DNA of 64,000 bases. It comes from Geomonas limicola (GTDB lineage: Bacteria > Desulfobacterota > Desulfuromonadia > Geobacterales > Geobacteraceae). The number at the start of each line of letters is the position of its first letter. Position 1 is the stretch's first letter. Position numbers and translations under genes: made by a program. Below, piece after piece: positions 26,833 through 34,092 of the stretch. A model generated the notes under the pieces. The model did not search any database. It saw only the letters and a list, made by a program, of their open reading frames with translations, and was not told where the DNA came from. The stretch is taken from assembly GCF_014193675.1 (NCBI RefSeq), contig NZ_BLXZ01000002.1:62001-126000 (forward strand), given 5' to 3'.

Positions 26833-28278
26833 TTACTCCGGCAGGGAGGGGAGTTCCAGGCCCGCCATGCGCTGCACCATGCGCACTACCTGGCAGCTGT
26901 AACCGAACTCGTTGTCGTACCAGACGTAGACCACGCAGCGGTTCTTCTGCACGATGGTGGCGAGCGAATCGACCACGCCGGCGTGGCGCGAGCCCACGAA
27001 GTCGCTGGAGACCACGTCCGGCGAGTTGGTGAAGTCGATCTGGTTCTGCAAAGGCGAGTCGAGCGAGGCGGCACGCAGCTCGCCGTTCAGCTCCTCGACG
27101 CTCGTCGCGGCACCCAGTTCGAGGTTCAGGATCGCCAGCGAGACGTTGGGGGTCGGGACCCGGATCGCGTTGCCGGTCAGCCTGCCGGTCAGCTCCGGGA
27201 GCACCTTGGCCACCGCCTTGGCGGCACCGGTCTCGGTGATCACCATGTTGAGCGGGGCGCTCCGTCCGCGGCGGTCGGCCTTGTGGTAGTTGTCGATCAG
27301 GTTCTGGTCGTTGGTGTAGGAGTGGCAGGTCTCCACGTGGCCGCTCACGATCCCGAAGCGGTCGTGGATCACCTTCAGGACCGGGACTATGGCGTTGGTG
27401 GTGCAGCTCGCCGCCGAGAAGATCTTCTCCTGGGTGACGATGAGCTCGTTGTTTACCCCGGACACCACGTTGGGGATATCCCCCTTCCCCGGAGCGGTCA
27501 AGAGCACCTGGGAGACCCCGGAGGCCTTCAGGTGGCGCCCCAACCCCTCGCGGTCGCGCCACTTGCCGGTGTTGTCGATGAGGATCGCGTTGTGGATGCC
27601 GTACTGGGTGTAGTCCACGTTCTCCGGCGCGTCGGCGTAGATGATCCGGATCATGTTGCCGTTGGCGATGATGGCGTTTTCTTCCTCGTCGATGGTGATG
27701 ATCCCGTTGAAGGGGCCATGCACCGAGTCGCGACGCAGGAGGCTTGCCCGCTTCACCAGGTCGTCGGGTCCCCCCTTGCGCACCACCGCGGCGCGCAGTC
27801 TCAGCTTCTCGCCGCTGCCGGACTTCTCGATGAGGATGCGGGCCAACAGGCGCCCGATACGGCCAAAGCCGTAGAGCACGATGTCCTGCGGCTCGCTCAG
27901 AAGCGGGGTGCGGCCGGTATTGACGGCGGCCAGTTCCTGCCGCACGAAGCTGTCCAGGTCGAGCTGGCCCGCCTGCGCCTGGTAGCGCACGGTGAGCCTG
28001 CCGATATCGATGCGGGCCGGGGCCAGGTCCAGCTTGGCCAAGGCCTCCAGGACCGGGAAGGTTTCCAACACGGTGAGCTCGTCGTCCAGGATCAGACGGG
28101 CGAAGCGGTGCGCCTTCAGGATGTCGATGGTGGGGGTGTTGACCAGGGAGCGGCCGTACACGGTGGTGACCACGTTGTTGTCGCGGTACAGGTGGCCGAT
28201 GATAGGGAGCATGCGCTCGGCATACTCTTCTTGTCCCTGCCATTCCTTCAGATAGACTTCTTGTTTCTCGGTGTTCAT
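26833..28278 (-). CDS. gap: Glyceraldehyde-3-phosphate dehydrogenase, long form
   Basis: NAD(P)-dependent GAPDH of 481 residues, about 140 longer than classical enzymes. The extra sequence is at the N-terminus (before IVLYGFGRIGRLLARILIE, the Rossmann dinucleotide loop at about residue 128). The catalytic cysteine lies in SAASCTTNAIVPVLK. The sequences CHSYTNDQNLIDNYHKADRRGRS-like phosphate-site segment and YVWYDNEFGYSCQVVRM also match. The long class is known in several proteobacteria, often next to a classical GAPDH elsewhere, and the function of its extension is not established. It may serve gluconeogenesis. The gene is single, with a hairpin terminator after it. Confidence 0.92.
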   Translation of the reverse strand: MNTEKQEVYLKEWQGQEEYAERMLPIIGHLYRDNNVVTTVYGRSLVNTPTIDILKAHRFARLILDDELTVLETFPVLEALAKLDLAPARIDIGRLTVRYQAQAGQLDLDSFVRQELAAVNTGRTPLLSEPQDIVLYGFGRIGRLLARILIEKSGSGEKLRLRAAVVRKGGPDDLVKRASLLRRDSVHGPFNGIITIDEEENAIIANGNMIRIIYADAPENVDYTQYGIHNAILIDNTGKWRDREGLGRHLKASGVSQVLLTAPGKGDIPNVVSGVNNELIVTQEKIFSAASCTTNAIVPVLKVIHDRFGIVSGHVETCHSYTNDQNLIDNYHKADRRGRSAPLNMVITETGAAKAVAKVLPELTGRLTGNAIRVPTPNVSLAILNLELGAATSVEELNGELRAASLDSPLQNQIDFTNSPDVVSSDFVGSRHAGVVDSLATIVQKNRCVVYVWYDNEFGYSCQVVRMVQRMAGLELPSLPE

Positions 28279-28638
28279 GGGCGATCCTTTCTGTTGAATT
28301 GCTCCAGCCAGGCATCGCTCTCACTGTCCCAGTAACTGAAAGCGAACCGTTAACACAGCACGTGTCTTGCTCTGGCACAGGGAGGAGAATCCACTGTCAA
28401 AGGGCGACAGGCGCGTATCGGCGAGGCTGAACTGAGTATACTACTGCATCTATTTCGCGTAAACAAACAGAAAAACCGTGACGCAGTGTGAAAGATTGCC
28501 CGACATCGTCCAGGTAGCGGCGGCGTTTCCCGTGGTTCATGCCGCACACTCGCGATTCAAGCGTCCCCCGCACCTTGCGAGCCTCGGGCTGTCGTGCTAT
28601 TGTCACCTCGCTTTAAATCCCGCGAAGGATCCGCTTTC
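28279..28638. other. 360-bp divergent promoter region between gap and a DUF486 gene
   Basis: No gene is supported. The region must hold the promoters of gap (minus) and the DUF486 gene (plus). The minus-strand frame at 28350-28547 is Arg/Cys/Pro-rich and has no family resemblance, so I do not call it a gene. Confidence 0.5.
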
Positions 28639-28968
28639 ATGAAAACCATCGTGCTGCTCATCATGTCCAACGTCTTCATGACCTTTGCCTGGTACGCCCA
28701 CCTGCGCAACCTGCGCGCCGCGCCGCTTTTGGTCGCCGTGCTGGCCAGCTGGGGGATCGCCTTTTTCGAGTACCTGCTGCAGGTCCCGGCGAACCGCGCC
28801 GGCTACGGTATCTTCACGCTGGCGCAGCTCAAGATCATCCAGGAGGTGATCACCCTTTCGGTGTTCGTCCCCTTCGCGGTCTTCTACATGGGGCAGCCGC
28901 TCAAGCTCGACTACCTGTGGGCCGCCTGCTGTCTGGGCGGAGCCGTCTTCTTCATCTTTCGCAGCTGA
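28639..28968 (+). CDS. DUF486 small membrane protein
   Basis: Integral membrane protein of 109 residues with four hydrophobic segments. It belongs to the DUF486 family, related to the drug/metabolite transporter superfamily. The conserved TFAWYAHL near residue 14, WGIAFFEYLLQVPANR in the middle, and the C-terminal LKLDYLWAACCLGGAVFFIF are signature parts. Its function is unknown. The open frame reaches back to 28594, but the ATG at 28639 begins the conserved protein. Confidence 0.85.
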   Translation: MKTIVLLIMSNVFMTFAWYAHLRNLRAAPLLVAVLASWGIAFFEYLLQVPANRAGYGIFTLAQLKIIQEVITLSVFVPFAVFYMGQPLKLDYLWAACCLGGAVFFIFRS

Positions 28969-29036
28969 CAGTAACTGTTTCTCTTGTACCTGCGGGAAAA
29001 CTCTTTACTATTTCTCGTGTCAAAGGAGGGAACCTT

Positions 29037-29612
29037 ATGAGTGACGACAAGCCCATCGGCGCCGGCAAGAGCAGTTTCGAACTCATCGACTTTCAGGCTC
29101 TTTTGGCCGAACTCCCGCTGACCGAGGACACCTGCCTCCTGGACCTGGCCTGCGGGGCGGGCGCCTACACCCTGGCCCTGGCGGAGCGCCTCGGGAAGGA
29201 GGCGGAGCTTTTTGCCTATGACCTGTGGGCCGAGGGGATCGAGCTACTGAACCGGGAGATCGAGACCCGGCAGATCAAGCAGGTCCAGGCGGGCGTCGCC
29301 GACGTGACCCAGTCGATCCCCTTGGAAGACGGCTGCGTCGACGTCTGCCTCATGGCCACGGTGCTGCACGACTTCATCGCCGTCAAGGCCGAGCGAGGGG
29401 TACTGGGCGAACTGGCCCGGGTGGTCAGGACCGGGGGGACGCTGGCGGTGGTCGAGTTCAAGGTGCTGGACGGCCCGCCGGGTCCGCCACGCGGGGTCCG
29501 CATCACGCCGGAAACGGTCCAGGAACTGGTCACGAGCTACGGGTTCCGGTGCACCGGCACCAAAGACCTCGGCCCCTACAACTACCTCTCGCTCTTCGAG
29601 AGGATCGCCTGA
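29037..29612 (+). CDS. Class I SAM-dependent methyltransferase
   Basis: Cytoplasmic methyltransferase-like protein of 191 residues. The SAM-binding motif I is CLLDLACGAGAYTLALAERLG, the acidic post-I residue lies in ELFAYDLWAEGIE, and motif IV is VDVCLMATVLHDF. The substrate is unknown; it resembles UbiE/arsenite-methyltransferase-like small enzymes but lacks the cysteine set of ArsM. AAAGGAGGG before the ATG at 29037 fixes the start. Four small genes follow closely in the same direction. Confidence 0.85.
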   Translation: MSDDKPIGAGKSSFELIDFQALLAELPLTEDTCLLDLACGAGAYTLALAERLGKEAELFAYDLWAEGIELLNREIETRQIKQVQAGVADVTQSIPLEDGCVDVCLMATVLHDFIAVKAERGVLGELARVVRTGGTLAVVEFKVLDGPPGPPRGVRITPETVQELVTSYGFRCTGTKDLGPYNYLSLFERIA

Positions 29613-29630
29613 CCGACCCAAGGAGTGTCC

Positions 29631-29942
29631 ATGATCAGCGTCATTGCATCGATCCGCCTGCACGAGGGGGAGCGCGAGAGCTTCCTGCAGATCTTCAACG
29701 CCAACGTCCCCGAGGTGCGCCGCGAGGCCGGCTGCCTCGAATACTACCCCGCGGTCGACGTCGACTCCGGCATCCCGGTGCAGCGACTCGACCCCGACAT
29801 GGTGACGATCATCGAGAAATGGCAGAGCCTCGAGGCGCTTAAGGCACACCTCGCCGCCCCGCACATGCTCGCCTACAAGGAAAACGTTGCATCCCTGGTC
29901 AAGGAGATCTCGCTCAAGGTGCTGACCGGCGCCGAAGGATGA
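29631..29942 (+). CDS. Antibiotic biosynthesis monooxygenase (ABM/YgiN) family protein
   Basis: Small dimeric alpha/beta-barrel protein of 103 residues. The segments IASIRLHEGERESFLQIF, REAGCLEYYPAVDVD and TIIEKWQSLEALKAHLAAPHM are diagnostic of the ABM domain, which includes quinol monooxygenases such as YgiN. It probably acts on quinones or other small aromatics. I chose ATG 29631 because AAGGAG lies 5 bp before it; a GTG six bases upstream would overlap that site. It starts 18 bp after the methyltransferase gene. Confidence 0.85.
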   Translation: MISVIASIRLHEGERESFLQIFNANVPEVRREAGCLEYYPAVDVDSGIPVQRLDPDMVTIIEKWQSLEALKAHLAAPHMLAYKENVASLVKEISLKVLTGAEG

Positions 29943-29964
29943 ACGAGCGTCTCCGGAGAGAACC

Positions 29965-30453
29965 ATGAAAAAGAAGCCCGTCAAACCCGCCTCAAAAGGT
30001 GGGCTGCGCATCGTGGCCCTGTTCGAGGCGCTGAAAGGGGTACTCGTGTTGCTGGTGGGGTGCGGGCTTTTGACCTTCATCCACAAGGACCTGCACGATG
30101 CCGCCATGCACCTGGTCCGGGTGCTGCACCTGAACCCCGCCAAGCACTACCCGAGCATCTTCATCGACGCCGCCAACAAGGTGACTGACCTCCAGCTCTG
30201 GATGATCGCCCTGTCGGCACTGCTCTACGCGACGGTGCGCCTGGTCGAGGCCTACGGGCTCTGGCGCCAGATGCAATGGGCCGAGTGGTTCGGGCTCCTC
30301 TCCGGGGCGATGTACATCCCGCTGGAGATCTTCGAGGCCTCCCGGGAGTTCACCTGGCCGCGGGTCACCGTGCTCGTGGTGAACCTGGCGGTGGTCGGCT
30401 ACCTGGGCGACGCGCTGCTGCGCTCGCGCAAGAGCCCCACGTTTTTGAAATGA
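29965..30453 (+). CDS. DUF2127 membrane protein
   Basis: Integral membrane protein of 162 residues with about four membrane segments. The DUF2127 features are GLRIVALFEALKGVLVLLVG at the start, FIHKDLHDAAMHLVRVLHLNP, LLYATVRLVEAYGLWRQMQWAEW and SGAMYIPLEIFE. Its function is unknown. GGAGAGAACC precedes the ATG. Its stop codon TGA overlaps an upstream ATG of the next gene, so the two are tightly packed. Confidence 0.85.
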   Translation: MKKKPVKPASKGGLRIVALFEALKGVLVLLVGCGLLTFIHKDLHDAAMHLVRVLHLNPAKHYPSIFIDAANKVTDLQLWMIALSALLYATVRLVEAYGLWRQMQWAEWFGLLSGAMYIPLEIFEASREFTWPRVTVLVVNLAVVGYLGDALLRSRKSPTFLK

Positions 30454-30464
30454 AAGGAGCGACC

Positions 30465-30971
30465 ATGCAGCACAAGATCGTGAAGAAACAGTACAACTCG
30501 AAGCTTTGCTTCATCTGCGGGCTGAAAAACGGCTCCGGGCTCAAGGCTTCGTTCTACGAGACCGAAAGTGGCGAACTCATCGCCACCTTCACCCCCAGCG
30601 AGGAACACCAGAGCTACCCCGGCCGGATGCACGGCGGCATCGCCTCGGCGATCCTCGACGAGACCATCGGTCGAGCCATCCTGGTGGGGCGTGAGGAGGA
30701 GATCTGGGGGATCACCATCGACCTGAGCCTGAGCTACAAGAAGCCGATTCCGCTGGGGGTCGAACTGAAGGTGGTCGGCCGGATCACCGAGGAGAACAGC
30801 CGTTTCTTCCACGGCACCGGCGAGATCGTGCTGCCAGGGGGCGAGGTGGCGGTGACGGGCAAGGGAAAATATCTGAAGGCACCCTTGGACAAGATCGCGG
30901 ACTTCGACCGGGACGCCCAGGAGTGGGCCGTGGTGGCGAGCGACCGGGATCCCGAGGTCATTGAGATCTAA
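30465..30971 (+). CDS. PaaI-type hotdog-fold thioesterase
   Basis: Hotdog thioesterase-like protein of 168 residues. The characteristic helix with its catalytic region is GRMHGGIASAILDETIGRA, followed by the beta-strands of the fold (WGITIDLSLSYKKPIPLG). The N-terminus CFICGLKNGSGLKASFYET carries the Cx2CGxxN motif seen in a PaaI subgroup. It probably hydrolyses an acyl-CoA, but the substrate is not predictable. I chose ATG 30465 with AAAGGAG 5 bp upstream; a longer frame runs back to 30276 inside the previous gene. Confidence 0.85.
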   Translation: MQHKIVKKQYNSKLCFICGLKNGSGLKASFYETESGELIATFTPSEEHQSYPGRMHGGIASAILDETIGRAILVGREEEIWGITIDLSLSYKKPIPLGVELKVVGRITEENSRFFHGTGEIVLPGGEVAVTGKGKYLKAPLDKIADFDRDAQEWAVVASDRDPEVIEI

Positions 30972-30982
30972 AGGCGTTTTGC

Positions 30983-31145
30983 CTCAGAGAGGCACAAAAG
31001 ACACAAAGAGAACCTGGAGGGGGTCGGGCACCATTTAAACACCAGGTTCCCCACTCCAGCGTGGGGACGAGACCAGGCCTTCACGAAAAAACCCGGCTTC
31101 GCCTATCGACGGCTGCCGGGTATTTTTGCGTCTTTTGTGCCTTTT
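30983..31145. repeat. Nested inverted-repeat element between convergent genes
   Basis: The outer arms GGCACAAAAGAC (about 30992-31003) and GTCTTTTGTGCC (about 31131-31142) are perfect inverted copies. Inside are AACCTGG/CCAGGTT and TCCCCAC/GTGGGGA stems and a terminator hairpin. The sequence type (CAGAGAGGCACAAAAGACAC) resembles the element between glnS and cysS. Confidence 0.6.
31085..31127. terminator. Bidirectional terminator
   Basis: ACCCGGC at 31091 and GCCGGGT ending at 31121 form the stem, with AAAAAA before and TATTTTT after. It lies between the thioesterase gene (plus) and the isomerase-like gene (minus), and can serve both. Confidence 0.7.
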
Positions 31146-31165
31146 TACGGCGAAAGCCTTCGCCT

Positions 31166-31936
31166 TTAGCGGAGCCACTTCTCCAGTGCGATCAGTGAGC
31201 GCTCCAGTTCGGCCTTGCTGTGCGCCTCGACGGTGTAGGCGGCGTTCGGTGCGTAGCGCTCCATGAGACTGAAGTAGAGCTCGAAGTCGATGGCGCCTTC
31301 GCCCGGCGGCGCGTGGTCGTCGCGGGTGCCGGAGTTGTCGTGGATGTGCACCTCGGTGATCCGCTCTCCAAGTACCGCGAACCACTCCTCCATCCCCACC
31401 TGCTTGAACAGGTTCCAGTGCCCCACGTCGAAGCAGTGCCCAAGCTGCGGATCCCCCACCGCCTCGAAGAGCCGCCGGAGCATCTCCGGATCTTCGTCGA
31501 AGATGTTCTCCACCGCGATCTGGGTCCCGATCCGCCGCGCCCGCTCGAGCACCATCTGCCAGGCCGGCACGCTGTGGGTGAGCCACAGGTCGCTCGCCTC
31601 GCCGTAGCGCCAGCGGTCGAACCCCGGATGGAAGACCATCACCTCGGGACGCAGGATCTCGGCGGCGTCGAGCACCTGGTTGAAGCGGGTCAGCGTCGCC
31701 TCGCGCAGGTAGCGCTCGAAGGAGCCGGGATTGAGGTCCATGAAGGGGGCGTGGATGGTGCAACTCAGGCCGCCTCCCTGAAGCTTTTCTGCCACCCCCT
31801 CCAGTTCGCCCGGCTTGAGCCCCTCGAGCGCATCGGCAGAGAGGAAAATCTCGGGGTTCAGGCGGTTTTCCAGGAGGTAGGGGAGATGCCCGGCAAGCTG
31901 CGGGAAGGGGACGTGGACGAAGACGCGCTTACTCAT
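31166..31936 (-). CDS. Sugar phosphate isomerase/epimerase-like TIM-barrel protein
   Basis: Protein of 256 residues of the xylose-isomerase-like TIM-barrel (AP endonuclease 2) superfamily. Metal-binding residues are visible in SCTIHAPFMDLNPGS, VMVFHPGFDRWRYGE, IAVENIFDEDPEML, GHCFDVGHWNLF and ITEVHIHDNSG with its DDHAPPGEGAIDF continuation. The substrate could be a sugar, a sugar phosphate or a cyclitol. It overlaps the end of the TrkA-type channel gene by 8 bp on the same strand, so they share a message, although the functional link is not obvious. Confidence 0.85.
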   Translation of the reverse strand: MSKRVFVHVPFPQLAGHLPYLLENRLNPEIFLSADALEGLKPGELEGVAEKLQGGGLSCTIHAPFMDLNPGSFERYLREATLTRFNQVLDAAEILRPEVMVFHPGFDRWRYGEASDLWLTHSVPAWQMVLERARRIGTQIAVENIFDEDPEMLRRLFEAVGDPQLGHCFDVGHWNLFKQVGMEEWFAVLGERITEVHIHDNSGTRDDHAPPGEGAIDFELYFSLMERYAPNAAYTVEAHSKAELERSLIALEKWLR

Positions 31937-32981
31937 GGGGCCTCTTGTGCTTCTTGATGGTTTCCTCGGCGCAGTTCGAGCAGCGCACCAGCTGGTCCAG
32001 CTTGGTGATGGCGGTCGGCTCGCCCAGGACGATCAGGGTGTCGCCGGACTCGATCCTGGTGTGCGACTCGGGGTTGAACCCCATCTTGCCGCTCTCCTTC
32101 TTGATGCCGACGATGATGACGCCGGTTTCCTTGCGAAAGCCGGAACTCGCCAGGCTCTCGCCGATGAAGCCGGAATGGTCGGGGATCACGATCTCCTCCA
32201 TCTGCAGCTCCATGTGCTCGTGACCGGTCGCTATCTCGATGAAGTCGACCACCGTCGGGCGCAGGATCGCCTGGGCCATCCTGGAGCCGCCGATCAGGTA
32301 GGGAGAAACCACCTTGTTGGCGCCGGCGCGCTTCAACTTGATCTCGGACCCCTCCTCGCCGGAGCGGGCCAGGATGTAGAGGTCCGGGTTCAGCCCCCGC
32401 GCGGTCAGGGTGATGTAGACGTTCTCGGTGTCCGAGGTAACCACCGAGATGAGCCCCTTGGCGGTCTTGATCCCGGCCTTTAGCAGTGTGTCATCCGCGG
32501 TGGCGTCGCCGCGCAGGAACAGGTAGCCGTGGCCGTCGGTCTCCATCCGCTCGATGGCCTCGGCGTCCTTCTCCACCACCACGAAGGGGAGCGGTTTGGC
32601 CGCGAACTCCTTGCAGATGAGGGCTCCGATGCGGCCGAAACCGCAGATGATGTAGTGATCCTGCAATGCCGCAATCGCCTTTTCCACCTTTTTCCTCCCG
32701 ATGATGCGATGGAACTGCCCCTCGAACATGATCTGGGCCAAGCTGCCGACGATGTAACCGATGACGCTCACCCCGAAGAAGATGAGCAGCATGGTGAAGA
32801 CCTTGCCAGGTGCACTCAAGGGCTGCACCTCGCGGAAACCGACGGTCCCCAGCGTGATCACGGTCATGTAGAGGGCGTCCAGCATGTCCCATCCCTCGAT
32901 CGCGATGTAGCCGAAGGTCCCGAAAGACAGCAGCAAGATCAGCACGCAGATGGATATTTTAAGATGTCGGACTGGATCCAT
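31929..32981 (-). CDS. Potassium channel family protein with TrkA-N and TrkA-C domains
   Basis: Two-TM ion channel subunit of 350 residues. TM1 lies at about 7-29, a pore helix and filter follow (TVITLGTVGFREVQPLS), and TM2 lies at about 60-85. The cytoplasmic RCK/TrkA-N domain begins HYIICGFGRIGALICKEF with a Rossmann GxGxxG, and a TrkA-C domain (residues of about 250-335) follows. The filter reads TVGFRE rather than the canonical TVGYGD, so K+ selectivity is not assured. The ORF continues upstream to 33143, but the conserved protein starts at the ATG at 32981. It is divergent from a GntR regulator gene. Confidence 0.88.
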   Translation of the reverse strand: MDPVRHLKISICVLILLLSFGTFGYIAIEGWDMLDALYMTVITLGTVGFREVQPLSAPGKVFTMLLIFFGVSVIGYIVGSLAQIMFEGQFHRIIGRKKVEKAIAALQDHYIICGFGRIGALICKEFAAKPLPFVVVEKDAEAIERMETDGHGYLFLRGDATADDTLLKAGIKTAKGLISVVTSDTENVYITLTARGLNPDLYILARSGEEGSEIKLKRAGANKVVSPYLIGGSRMAQAILRPTVVDFIEIATGHEHMELQMEEIVIPDHSGFIGESLASSGFRKETGVIIVGIKKESGKMGFNPESHTRIESGDTLIVLGEPTAITKLDQLVRCSNCAEETIKKHKRPHE

Positions 32982-33068
32982 GAATGCCCCCTGGCGCGAC
33001 AAGATACCGTTGCAGAACCGAAATTTCAAGTCAATTGCGCGAAATAGCTTGAAACTCCGGGGAAGTTC

Positions 33069-33096
33069 TTGACAAATTATGGATACTGTATACAAT
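33069..33096 (+). promoter_or_regulatory. Sigma-70-type promoter of the GntR gene
   Basis: TTGACA at 33069-33074 and TACAAT at 33091-33096 are 16 bp apart. The GntR start codon is 24 bp past the -10 box. Confidence 0.7.
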
Positions 33097-33098
33097 AC
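33085..33098. promoter_or_regulatory. GntR/FadR-type operator overlapping the -10 box
   Basis: The palindrome TGTATACA at 33087-33094, within ACTGTATACAATAC, fits the TNGTNNNACNA-like pattern of FCD-type GntR proteins. It covers the -10 region of the adjacent GntR gene, suggesting autorepression. It also lies in the control region of the divergent channel gene. Confidence 0.55.
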
Positions 33099-33119
33099 TC
33101 CGCGATCTTGGGGGGGCCA

Positions 33120-33812
33120 ATGAAGAAGAATGTCGAGAAGCATTTAACCCTTAGGGAACGGATCCTGGAAACGATCCGCGACGCCATCATGACGGGTGCT
33201 TTGAAACCCGGGGAGAAGGTAGCGGAGCCGGAACTTGCTTCCCGATTCGGCATCAGCCGCACTCCGATCCGCGAGGCCTTCCGCCAGCTGGAATCGGAGG
33301 GGTACCTCACCGTGGTGCCGCGCAAGGGTGCCCTGGTCGCCTCGTTTTCTCCCAAGGATGTCGAGGAGTTCTACGCCATCAAGAGCATACTGGAAGGGTA
33401 TGCGGCCCGCAAGGCATGCAGCCGGCTCAGTACCCGCGAGATAACCAAACTCGAGGGGATCAACGATAAGCTCCGCGAGATCGCAGCCGAAGGGGATGTG
33501 CGCCACTTCTTCAAGGTACACAACACCTTCCACGACACGTTCATAAAGGGCGCCGGCAACGAGAAGCTGCACGAGATGATCGGTGCGCTGTTGAAGAAGT
33601 TCCAGCGCCTCAGGCTCGCCTCGCTCAGCAAGCCCGGACGCATGCTGATCTCGGTCGAGGAGCACGAGAAGATCATCGAAGCCTTCCGCAACCGCGACGC
33701 GGTGCTGGCCGAGATGCTGGTCCAGAAAAATGCCGAGTTCGGCGGCAAGGTGCTCATCGAAGAGGAGCGCCTCCAACTGAACTCCAGCCACTATCCGGAG
33801 ACCGACCTCTAA
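33120..33812 (+). CDS. GntR family transcriptional regulator (FCD domain)
   Basis: Repressor-like protein of 230 residues. The winged helix-turn-helix of the GntR family is seen at about residues 8-75 (RERILETIRDAIMTGALKPG, SRFGISRTPIREAFRQLESE). The C-terminal all-helical FCD domain carries the metal/ligand residues in FYAIKSILEGYAARKACSRL, HNTFHDTFIKGAGNEKLHEM and EHEKIIEAFRNRD. Typical ligands are organic acids. The ORF continues upstream, but ATG 33120 with GGGGGG before it begins the family sequence. A palindromic site on its own promoter suggests autoregulation. Confidence 0.9.
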   Translation: MKKNVEKHLTLRERILETIRDAIMTGALKPGEKVAEPELASRFGISRTPIREAFRQLESEGYLTVVPRKGALVASFSPKDVEEFYAIKSILEGYAARKACSRLSTREITKLEGINDKLREIAAEGDVRHFFKVHNTFHDTFIKGAGNEKLHEMIGALLKKFQRLRLASLSKPGRMLISVEEHEKIIEAFRNRDAVLAEMLVQKNAEFGGKVLIEEERLQLNSSHYPETDL

Positions 33813-34092
33813 GCACCGTCCGCCGCCCCTGCCGCAGCCCCACCTTGCACCCCCTTGGCAGCAGCGCCCTGAAACCGGCAGCTGCCGCCTGGGCCGACGT
33901 CCCTTCTCCCGCACCGGGACGTGTCGGCCAAGGATCTCAACCGGTCCCTGTCGCACCCAAGCCCCCCCTTTTACGCCTGTGCCCCCTCCCGTTTTCCCGA
34001 TCTTCACCTCCCAAAGCACCGTTGTTCTTGCCTCTCACCAGAGTTTGGGTTAAATTTGCCGCTGGAATTTTCTCATGGGAAAGGGAGGCGGC

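Noticed and set aside
28350..28547. Small minus-strand frame upstream of gap
   Set aside because: It is Arg/Pro/Cys-rich with no family resemblance and lies in the divergent promoter region.
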